From Curtobacterium sp. MCJR17_055 (GTDB taxonomy: Bacteria > Actinomycetota > Actinomycetes > Actinomycetales > Microbacteriaceae): DNA of 64,000 nucleotides. The notes beneath the pieces are model-generated. The model ran no database searches, had not been told where the DNA came from, and saw only the letters and a program-made list of their open reading frames with translations. The position numbers and the translations under genes are program-made. The stretch spans positions 1-64,000 of the forward strand of contig NZ_QKLF01000003.1 of the NCBI RefSeq assembly GCF_003224335.1. The letters are read 5' to 3'. Below, piece after piece: positions 25,801 through 31,653 of the stretch; within the stretch, counting starts at the first letter, position 1; every line of letters begins with the position of its first letter.

Positions 25801-26604
25801 GACGTCGACGAGACCGACGACACCGACGAGACCGTGCTCGCCGCCGGCTCGACCCTGCCCGGCGGGCCTGCCCTGCCCGAGTACGAGGCACCCGACGTCG
25901 ACCCCGCGGACGTCCCGACCACGCCGTACGTCCGCGCCGAGCAGGAGCGCCGACTCGCCGCGGCCGAGCGTGACCTCGGGCGGCTCGGCAAGGTGAACCC
26001 GCTCGCGCTCGAGGAGTTCCAGGCGCTCGAGCAGCGGCACGCGTTCCTGTCCGACCAGCTCGACGACCTGCAGAAGACCCGCGCCGACCTCCTGACGATC
26101 ATCGAGGAGCTCGACGGGAAGATGCAGACCATCTTCGCGTCCGCGTTCGAGGACACCCGCGAGGCGTTCGACGTCGTGTTCCCGATCCTGTTCCCCGGCG
26201 GTTCGGGATCGATCACGTTGACGAACCCGGACGACCTGCTCACCACCGGCATCGACGTGCAGGTCAAGCCCGCGGGCAAGAAGATCGACCGGCTGACGCT
26301 GCTGTCCGGCGGGGAGCGGTCCCTGGCTGCCGTGGCGCTGCTCGTGGCGATCTTCACGGCCCGGCCGAGCCCGTTCTACATCATGGACGAGGTCGAGGCG
26401 GCGCTCGACGACGCGAACCTCGGCCGCCTGCTCACCGTGTTCGGGCGGCTGCAGGAGTCGTCGCAGCTCATCGTCATCACGCACCAGAAGCGGACCATGG
26501 AGATCGCCGACGCGCTGTACGGGGTCTCGATGCGGCAGGACGGCGTGTCCGCCGTCGTCGGCCAGCGGGTGCAGAAGCCCGAGCCCGCCGCAGCGGTCGC
26601 GTAG
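22864..26604 (+). CDS. smc: Chromosome segregation protein SMC
   Basis: A 1246-residue ATPase of the bacterial condensin. Walker A GPNGSGKS (31-38), two long coiled coils around a hinge (about residues 490-640), the ABC signature LSGGERS (1147-1153) and Walker B with D1175-E1176 (YIMDEVEAALDD) are all present. A strongly acidic insertion (about residues 958-1019) interrupts the returning coiled coil just before the conserved LGKVNPLALEEF. ATG follows GGAGA. A possible -10 box TAGCCT lies at 22831-22836. Works with ScpA/ScpB, which are not in this window. Confidence 0.97.
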   Translation: MYLKSLTLKGFKSFAQPTTFAFEPGVTCIVGPNGSGKSNVVDALAWVMGEQGAKTLRGGKMEDVIFAGTATRGPLGRAQVTLTIDNADGLLPIEYAEVTISRTLFRNGGSEYAINGENCRLLDVQELLSDTGLGREMHVIVGQGQLDKVLHATPEDRRGFIEEAAGILKYRRRKEKTLRKLDAMQTNLTRLSDLAGEIRRQLKPLGRQAEVARKAQSVAAVARDAKARLLADDVVRLRRELRDHVEVETGRKSERIVLQERLEQIRQRQQQVEQSMVGDDVDRARTVVHRLESVQERLRSLSMLANQRLMFLAQQAEAPQQGPTVTPERVAGVRAEADRLDLRAQEMQGGTTAVGERVQAARAALDALDEQIAAQAARVAQHDLNGQRLAGAVEVARSRRSSAVADRERRERALSEAVVRAEQAAATLEDLGRDPALDTDDETLTATLAAARDQLDRAQADRDTHRDRLHALERERDALDARIAALALSIDVRDGSQALIDAGREGIAGRLADRLTVTPGYEAAVATALDGLADAVLAEDRRAALDAVDHARAADLGRIDVVVADVAGSASRLPAALPPGVRAALDVVTGPPALTAVLTETLVADRDDVDLEAVLAAAPDATVVTRSGDLVRAARVTGGGQRSTSRIELAADRDAAATRRETVVAEAEEAAAGLQAARTAVEAARRAVDEADRAARAHARATAEYDRTSASARARAENTAAEVERLRAALAETDGATAASEAALAAAEAELRAFAERPRPVVDASARPAAQDAVDAARAAEIEHRLQVETARERARAERRRADQLERQLGAERAAAEEAARLAVIRRGQIASAEGVLADLPVVLAAVDRSLAEARVQLATEESERTKRNTELQGIRNEERELRDRLQTITDGVHSLEMEIYEKRLHLSGVLDRAQSELGLGETVLVAEYGPDVPVPVDVLIDPRVLARRHREAARAAAAEDVSTGAEDTAADDLDPVGVDVDETDDTDETVLAAGSTLPGGPALPEYEAPDVDPADVPTTPYVRAEQERRLAAAERDLGRLGKVNPLALEEFQALEQRHAFLSDQLDDLQKTRADLLTIIEELDGKMQTIFASAFEDTREAFDVVFPILFPGGSGSITLTNPDDLLTTGIDVQVKPAGKKIDRLTLLSGGERSLAAVALLVAIFTARPSPFYIMDEVEAALDDANLGRLLTVFGRLQESSQLIVITHQKRTMEIADALYGVSMRQDGVSAVVGQRVQKPEPAAAVA

Positions 26605-26624
26605 CCGACGGTCGGAGACGGACG

Positions 26625-26696
26625 GGAGGCTCCCCACCGGCCGGTTCCGGACCGACGCGCCAGCGGCGGGTCGGCCGTGACCGGTGGGGAGCCTCC
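26625..26696. terminator. Bidirectional terminator-like inverted repeat between smc and terC
   Basis: Perfect 16-base arms GGAGGCTCCCCACCGG (26625-26640) and its complement (26681-26696) enclose 40 bases that can form a smaller inner hairpin. It sits between two convergent genes and shares its GACGGGAGGC edge with the palindromes at 33234, 38818 and 61915. No T run follows on the plus strand. Confidence 0.6.
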
Positions 26697-26719
26697 AGTC
26701 AGGCGTGGGGAGGTGGCGA

Positions 26720-27748
26720 CTACTTCGCGTCGGCCTCGACGGCGTCCGCCGGCTCGCCGGTCGGGGTGAGGCCGCGCTGCTGGCGCTTCTTCGACACGAC
26801 GAGGCTCGCGACCGTCGCGACGGTGATCGTCAGGAGGATGAAGCCCAGCGAGAACCAGATCGGGATCTCGGGCGCCCACTCGACGTGCTGACCGCCGTTG
26901 ATGAACGGCACCTCGTTGACGTGCAGGGCGTGGAAGACGAGCTTCACGCCGATGAAGGCGAGGATGACGGCCAGGCCCTGACCGAGGTAGATGAGCCGCT
27001 CGAGCAGGCCGGCGATGAGGAAGTAGAGCTGGCGGAGACCGAGGAGCGAGAACGCGTTCGCGGTGAACACGATGAACGCGTCCTGCGTCAGCCCGAAGAT
27101 CGCGGGGATCGAGTCGAGCGCGAAGAGCACGTCCGTCAGGCCGATCGAGACCATGACGAGCAGCATCGGGGTGAAGAGGCGCTTGCCGTCGACCTTGGTG
27201 GTGAGGCGGTCACCGTCGTAGTGCTCGGAGGTCGGGATCACGCGGCGGAGCAGACGGATGAGCTTCGAGTCGCCCTCCTCGGCACCGTGTTCGTCGCCGC
27301 CCTTGGCCTGCGACCACGCGAGCCAGAACAGGAGGAGACCGAACAGGTAGAAGACCCACGAGAAGTTCTCGATGATCGTGACGCCGAGGGCGATGAAGAC
27401 ACCGCGCGCCACGAGGGCGATCGCGACACCGACGAGCAGGACCTTCTGCTGGAACTCCTTCGGCACCGCGAAGGTCGTCATGATGATGAGGAAGACGAAG
27501 AGGTTGTCGACCGACAACGCCTTCTCGGTCAACCAGCCGGCGAAGTACTCACCGCCGGCCTGTCCGCCGCCGAACACCCACACGCCGACACCGAACAGGA
27601 TCGCGAGCGCGATGTAGACGATGGACCAGAAGGCCGATTCGCGGATGTGCGGCACGTGCGGCGTGCGCACGTGCGAGAAGAAGTCGAACACGAGCAGGCC
27701 GAGGATGCCTGCGATCGTGAAGAGCCACACGTACAGGGGGACGTCCAT
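26720..27748 (-). CDS. TerC/Alx family membrane protein (probable manganese exporter)
   Basis: A 342-residue integral membrane protein. It has the two TerC signature stretches with conserved acidic residues, EKALSVDNLFVFLII and TDVLFALDSIPAIFGLTQD, plus about nine hydrophobic segments and a soluble charged loop (GGDEHGAEEGDSKLIRL...). Family members such as E. coli Alx and Bacillus proteins export manganese or help metallate secreted enzymes. The ATG at 27748 has a strong GGAGG at six bases. A yybP-ykoY manganese riboswitch precedes it, supporting a role in Mn(II) homeostasis. Smc converges on it. Confidence 0.9.
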   Translation of the reverse strand: MDVPLYVWLFTIAGILGLLVFDFFSHVRTPHVPHIRESAFWSIVYIALAILFGVGVWVFGGGQAGGEYFAGWLTEKALSVDNLFVFLIIMTTFAVPKEFQQKVLLVGVAIALVARGVFIALGVTIIENFSWVFYLFGLLLFWLAWSQAKGGDEHGAEEGDSKLIRLLRRVIPTSEHYDGDRLTTKVDGKRLFTPMLLVMVSIGLTDVLFALDSIPAIFGLTQDAFIVFTANAFSLLGLRQLYFLIAGLLERLIYLGQGLAVILAFIGVKLVFHALHVNEVPFINGGQHVEWAPEIPIWFSLGFILLTITVATVASLVVSKKRQQRGLTPTGEPADAVEADAK

Positions 27749-27754
27749 GGAGAG

Positions 27755-27762
27755 CCTCCAGG
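27755..27762 (-). promoter_or_regulatory. Ribosome binding site of terC, target of riboswitch pairing
   Basis: On the minus strand CCTGGAGG contains the Shine-Dalgarno GGAGG six bases before the ATG. It can pair over eight positions (one G-T wobble) with CCTTCAGG at 27809-27802, which includes the 3' strand of the riboswitch closing stem. The pairings are mutually exclusive. Confidence 0.6.
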
Positions 27763-27804
27763 TCAGGGGCGTGCCACACAGGGAAAGTGGGTACGCCGGA
27801 GCCT

Positions 27805-27920
27805 GAAGGTCTCTTCCGCCGCGGTCCTGTCCGGTGATCCGGTGGGCCGCGACCGACGCCCCGGGTCCGGGTCGTTCCGGGCCGTACTGACGGGGTCGCC
27901 GAGAGGGAATACTCCCCTTC
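27805..27920 (-). ncRNA. yybP-ykoY manganese riboswitch of terC
   Basis: Read on the minus strand, the element opens with GAAGGGGAGTA (27920-27910), holds CGTCAGTACGGCC after the first helix, and closes with GGAAGAGACCTTC (27817-27805). The ends pair as GAAGG/CCTTC (P1). An inner helix forms between GGCGACC near 27900-27894 and GGTCGC at 27854-27849. The GGGGAGTA loop and the GAGACCTT segment are the two conserved Mn(II)-docking loops of the family (Rfam RF00080). The downstream gene is a TerC protein, the classic partner. Likely action is on translation, since no poly-T hairpin follows. Confidence 0.82.
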
Positions 27921-27929
27921 GCGACTCCG

Positions 27930-27935
27930 ACCCTA
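27930..27935 (-). promoter_or_regulatory. -10 box of the riboswitch-terC transcript
   Basis: TAGGGT on the minus strand would start transcription near 27923, three bases before the riboswitch begins. This fits an RNA that consists of riboswitch, short linker and terC. Confidence 0.45.
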
Positions 27936-27963
27936 CCGAAGGCCGGCACCGAGTGGGCACCCG

Positions 27964-27969
27964 TAAGCT
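27964..27969 (+). promoter_or_regulatory. -10 box, leaderless start of ftsY
   Basis: TAAGCT ends six bases before the ftsY ATG. It is back to back with the terC promoter, about 30 bases away on the other strand. Confidence 0.5.
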
Positions 27970-27975
27970 GGGAAC

Positions 27976-28845
27976 ATGGCGAGTAGTTGGTCCCTGTCCT
28001 CCCGGCTCCGTGGTCTGTTCCAGCGGAAGACCATCGACGAGACGACGTGGGAGGACCTGGAGACGGCGCTGATCGGCGCGGACTTCGGCCCCGACATCTC
28101 CGAGGAGATCATCGAGGACCTCCGTGCGCGCGTCGCCCGGTACGACACGACGGACCCCGCCGACCTCAACCGCATGCTGCGCGAGGTGCTCGAGGAGCGG
28201 CTGTCGAAGCTCGACACGACGCTCAAGCTGAGCAACCGTCCCGCCGTGGTCCTCGTCGTCGGCGTCAACGGCGTCGGCAAGACCACCACCATCGGGAAGT
28301 TCGCGAAGTTCCTCCGCACCTACGACCGCACGGTCCTGGTCGGCGCCGCCGACACGTTCCGCGCCGCGGCCGTCGAGCAGGTCGCGACGTGGGCGCAGCG
28401 TGCCGGCGTCGACGTCGTCCGCCCCGCACAGCCCGGGCAGGACCCGGCGTCGGTGGCGTACCAGACCGTCGAGCGTGCGATCCGCGAGGGCACGGAGATC
28501 GTCGTCATCGACACCGCCGGCCGGCTGCACACGAAGGCCGGGCTGATGGACGAGCTCGGCAAGATCAAGCGCGTCGTCGAGAAGCAGACGGAGATCGCCG
28601 AGGTCCTGCTCGTGCTCGACGCGACGACCGGGCAGAACGGGCTCGCGCAGGCGCAGGCCTTCATCGAGGGCGCCGGGGTCACGGGACTCGTCATCACGAA
28701 GCTCGACGGGTCGGCCAAGGCAGGGTTCGTGCTCAGCGTGCAGGAGAAGACGGGCATCCCGATCAAGCTCATCGGCCAGGGCGAGGGCATCAACGACCTG
28801 ACCGGCTTCACGCCGCACGTCTTCGTGCAGAACCTGGTCGGGTGA
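27976..28845 (+). CDS. ftsY: Signal recognition particle receptor FtsY
   Basis: A 289-residue SRP GTPase that docks SRP-ribosome complexes at the membrane. It consists almost only of the N and G domains: P loop GVNGVGKTTTIGKFA, DTFRAAAVEQ, DTAGRLHTK, TKLDGSAKAG and the C-terminal GQGEGINDLTGF. The long acidic A domain of E. coli FtsY is missing; instead a short basic N-terminus (WSLSSRLRGLFQRK) may bind membrane. Its stop overlaps the next gene's GTG. It lies 3.7 kb from ffh. Confidence 0.96.
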   Translation: MASSWSLSSRLRGLFQRKTIDETTWEDLETALIGADFGPDISEEIIEDLRARVARYDTTDPADLNRMLREVLEERLSKLDTTLKLSNRPAVVLVVGVNGVGKTTTIGKFAKFLRTYDRTVLVGAADTFRAAAVEQVATWAQRAGVDVVRPAQPGQDPASVAYQTVERAIREGTEIVVIDTAGRLHTKAGLMDELGKIKRVVEKQTEIAEVLLVLDATTGQNGLAQAQAFIEGAGVTGLVITKLDGSAKAGFVLSVQEKTGIPIKLIGQGEGINDLTGFTPHVFVQNLVG

Positions 28846-30200
28846 GTCCCGTCCTCCGCCGTCTGACCGACCGCGCTCCCGGCGGCGTCTCCGTCCTCGA
28901 GCTCGTGGTGATGTGCTGCGTCGCCGTCGCGCTCACGTTCGGGAGCCTGTTCCACAAGCTGCAGTGCGCGGCGGACGGGTTGGACCTGGCGTACGTGACG
29001 GGGCACGCGTGCCTCGGCGACACCCTCAGCCTGTGGGGGATCCGCGACCTCGGGTCGCACGTGTTCCCCTACGTCGGGGAGCTCACCGACCGCGGTCTGC
29101 CGCCCGGCACCCTCGAGTACCCGACGCTGACCGGCCTCTGGGCCTGGCTGTCGGCACTGCCCGTCGACTCGCTGCGCGGGTTCCTCGTCGTCACGGCGAT
29201 CACCTTCGTGCCCGTGGTGGTCCTGGTCACCGTGTTCCTGGCCCGCGTCGCCGGACGCCGCGCCTGGGTCTTCGCCGCGACTCCGCCGCTGTTCCTCTAC
29301 GCGCTCTACAACTGGGACCTGCTCACCGTGCTCTGCACCGCTGCCGGCCTGTTCGCCGCGGTGCGGTGGCCGGCCGGACGCGCACCCGTCTGGCGAGCGG
29401 TCGTCGTCGGGGCGCTGTTCGGCCTCGGCGGGGCCTTCAAGCTCTACCCGCTCGCGTTCGTCGCACCGTTCGTCCTCGCCTTCCTGGTCGACGCCGGTGT
29501 GGCGTGGCCGGACCGGTTCCGTCGCGCGGCCGCTGCCGTGGCGGGTGCCGTCGGCGTGGTGCTCGCGGCCAACCTGCCGTTCGTGGTCGTCAACGCCACG
29601 TCGTGGTTCTCCGTCATCCGGTTCCAGGGCACCCGGGCCATCGACCCGAGCACGATGTCGGTCTGGTACTGGGGCCTGCAGCCGTGGTCGGCGAACCCCG
29701 ACCCGGGCGTGCAGCACAAGCTGAACCTGCTCTCCACCGGAGCGACCGCGGTCGCCGTGCTGGCCGTCCTGGTCGTCGGGCTCCTCATCGGGCTCCGCCG
29801 CGGTCGGATGCCGTGGATCGAGACGAGTGCGGCCCTGCTCTGCGCCTACCTGGTCGCGAACAAGGTCGATTCGCTGCAGTACGTCCTGTGGCTCACCCCG
29901 TTCTTCGCGGTCGTGCGCATCCGCCTGTGGTGGGTCGTCGCGTACATGACGGCGAACCTGCTGCTCTTCGTCGGCTGGTTCCACAGCTTCGCGCTGAAGG
30001 CGGTCGGCATGACGGCGCGGAGCTGGGCGGACGAGGCGCAGTCGATCGGCATCTGGGGACAGATCATCCTGCTGCCGATCCTGGCGGTCGTCTTCCTCCG
30101 CAGTCGTGCCGTGGACAGTGACGTCGCGCAGGGTGTGGACGTCGACGTCGACCGGCGCGCGCAGCAGCCCGCTGACGTGTACCGTCCGGCTGGTACCTGA
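28842..30200 (+). CDS. Polytopic membrane protein, glycosyltransferase family 87 / DUF2029-like
   Basis: A 452-residue membrane protein with about ten hydrophobic segments. It starts by GTGA overlap with ftsY. Features such as the periplasmic loop with GLPPGTLEYPTLTG after the first segment, and FKLYPLAFVAPF in the middle, match DUF2029/GT87-type mannosyltransferase-like proteins, which use polyprenyl-phosphate sugars to decorate envelope glycolipids. Substrate unknown. The C-terminal 35 residues are polar with VDVDVDRR. Alternative: another GT-C fold transferase. Confidence 0.7.
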   Translation: MSPVLRRLTDRAPGGVSVLELVVMCCVAVALTFGSLFHKLQCAADGLDLAYVTGHACLGDTLSLWGIRDLGSHVFPYVGELTDRGLPPGTLEYPTLTGLWAWLSALPVDSLRGFLVVTAITFVPVVVLVTVFLARVAGRRAWVFAATPPLFLYALYNWDLLTVLCTAAGLFAAVRWPAGRAPVWRAVVVGALFGLGGAFKLYPLAFVAPFVLAFLVDAGVAWPDRFRRAAAAVAGAVGVVLAANLPFVVVNATSWFSVIRFQGTRAIDPSTMSVWYWGLQPWSANPDPGVQHKLNLLSTGATAVAVLAVLVVGLLIGLRRGRMPWIETSAALLCAYLVANKVDSLQYVLWLTPFFAVVRIRLWWVVAYMTANLLLFVGWFHSFALKAVGMTARSWADEAQSIGIWGQIILLPILAVVFLRSRAVDSDVAQGVDVDVDRRAQQPADVYRPAGT

Positions 30201-30221
30201 CCGACCGGAAGAGGACATCTC

Positions 30222-30389
30222 ATGCCCGCACTGCTCATCATCGCGATCATCGTCGGCGTCGTCCTGCTGATCACCGGCATCGTCAGCGCCGCGCTCAAGG
30301 CCCTGCTCTTCATCGGGCTGGTGCTCATCGTGCTCGCCGTCGTGGGGTGGATCCTCCGGCGCGTGCGCGGAGGCGGCTCGCGCGTCTGA
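30222..30389 (+). CDS. Small two-helix membrane protein
   Basis: A 55-residue protein, MPALLIIAIIVGVVLLITG onwards, almost entirely hydrophobic with a short KAL turn and a basic end RRVRGGGSRV. It has a good ribosome binding site GGAAGAGG and an ATG, and a hairpin terminator follows. It probably forms two membrane helices with a tight turn. It may be co-transcribed with the preceding membrane protein. Function unknown. Confidence 0.6.
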   Translation: MPALLIIAIIVGVVLLITGIVSAALKALLFIGLVLIVLAVVGWILRRVRGGGSRV

Positions 30390-30407
30390 CGTCGCGACAC
30401 CACGGCC

Positions 30408-30441
30408 ACTGGCGCGTCCCGTTCGGCGGGGACGCGCCAGT
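30408..30441 (+). terminator. Hairpin terminator after the small membrane protein
   Basis: ACTGGCGCGTCCC (30408-30420) pairs perfectly with 30429-30441 over an eight-base loop. The rest of 30442-30638 holds no gene that I can support. A 12-base palindrome GGGAGGCCTCCC (30488-30499) there may be a remnant of the GGGAGGCCCG family. Confidence 0.65.
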
Positions 30442-30638
30442 CGTCGTTCCGGTCGCGCTGTCGAGGTGACGAACGGCCCGGACCGGTGGGAGGCCTCCCG
30501 GCCGGCCGCTGCCGGTGGTGCCCGCCGGTCCGGGAGTCGTACCGACTGGCGCCCTGCCGGCGCCTCGAGCAGGTGCGCCATTGGACTGAGTACCGGGCCG
30601 GGGATGGTACCGGCCGGCTCTGGTGCTCCGGTGCGGTC

Positions 30639-31433
30639 TCACGACCAGCGGCGCACCTCCGCTCGGAAGTAGTCCTCGGCGATCTGGCGGGCCTCCGTCG
30701 CGGTGCTGCTCGGTGGGACGTCGTCGAAGCCGGCGGCACGGTCGAGTTCGTCGGCGACGAAGCGCTGGAGGACGTCCGGAGCGGTGGCCGTGCCCATCTC
30801 GCGGGTCCTCGCCTTCAGCTCGATGAGGTCCGCCGTGGCGTCACGGACGTGCGACGGGACGGTCGAGTCGGCCAGCAGGGTCGACAGGTCCATCGGCGGG
30901 GTCGCGCTCTCCGGGTGGTCGTGGAGCCACCGGAGTGTCGATGCTGGGCGGAGGACGTAGAAGAACCGCTTCAGCGTGAGGTCCCGCTCCTGCTGTCGGT
31001 GCGCGACGTGCAGGTAGTGTCGGCCGATGCGTCCGCGGTCCGCGACGGCCGCGGCCAGGGTCAGGAGGCGGTCGCGGAAGCCCTCGTCTCCGCTGTAGAC
31101 GATCGGGGATCGCAGCCACTCCGTCACGGTCGCGTTGCCGTTCACCAGGAGACGGACGGTCTTCGCCAGGTCCCACCCGTTGACGTCGAAGACGGCATCG
31201 AGTGGGGTCTCGATCACGTCCCGTCCCGGCCACAGTGCGAGGTAGTCGTCGGAGCGTCGCACGAAGAGGAACCGGCAGTCGTAGTCGCTGTCGGGCGACG
31301 GGAACCCCCAGGCCCGACTGCCGCTCTCGATCGCCCACGGCACGCGGACGCCGTGGTCCTGCTCGACGCCCACGAGCCGGCGGTCGATCTCTGCGACGAC
31401 GTCTGGGTCGAGTGTGGGGGGTACGTTCCGCAT
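30639..31433 (-). CDS. YcgL/RlaP-type predicted nucleotidyltransferase
   Basis: A 264-residue protein of the DNA polymerase beta superfamily. The catalytic GSRAWGFPSPDSDYDCRF region gives GS (38-39) and the two aspartates D50 and D52. It continues with FVRRSDDYLALWPGRDVIETP as in YcgL/RlaP proteins, which are linked to RNA repair in some bacteria. No RtcB, Pnkp or other repair gene is adjacent. A -10 box TAGCGT ends six bases before the ATG (minus strand 31445-31440), implying a leaderless mRNA. Confidence 0.8.
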   Translation of the reverse strand: MRNVPPTLDPDVVAEIDRRLVGVEQDHGVRVPWAIESGSRAWGFPSPDSDYDCRFLFVRRSDDYLALWPGRDVIETPLDAVFDVNGWDLAKTVRLLVNGNATVTEWLRSPIVYSGDEGFRDRLLTLAAAVADRGRIGRHYLHVAHRQQERDLTLKRFFYVLRPASTLRWLHDHPESATPPMDLSTLLADSTVPSHVRDATADLIELKARTREMGTATAPDVLQRFVADELDRAAGFDDVPPSSTATEARQIAEDYFRAEVRRWS

Positions 31434-31477
31434 GGCCCGACGCTAGCGCTCCACCACCCCGGCAGGATCGCGACTCC

Positions 31478-31582
31478 GTGCCGTGGGGGATCGTCACCCT
31501 CAGCGTCTTCGCCGGCGCGGTCGTCGTCACTGCGGTGGTGGCAGCCGGGCCGCGGCAGATCCGCCGGCGCGAGCGGGCGTGA
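31478..31582 (+). CDS. Possible 34-residue membrane protein
   Basis: A GTG-started reading frame for VPWGIVTLSVFAGAVVVT then AVVAAGPRQIRRRERA: one hydrophobic helix with a basic end, the layout of a small single-pass protein. CAGGAT ends nine bases upstream and could be a -10 box. There is no ribosome binding site and no known family, so this is only a candidate. Confidence 0.25.
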   Translation: MPWGIVTLSVFAGAVVVTAVVAAGPRQIRRRERA

Positions 31583-31653
31583 ACGGCACCGGCGGTGCGG
31601 TCCCGCGCCGCGCCTCCCGGGCCGACGACCGCGGACGGTAGGATGGTCGGATC

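Noticed and set aside
22830-26637. Two long minus-strand reading frames opposite smc (22830-25532 and 24574-26637)
   Set aside because: They are Arg/Ser-rich antisense shadows of a very G+C-rich gene; the plus strand has full SMC motifs.
31583-31653. 4.5S SRP RNA gene near ffh
   Set aside because: No GGAA/GNAR-type SRP Alu-less hairpin sequence could be recognised in the short gap.
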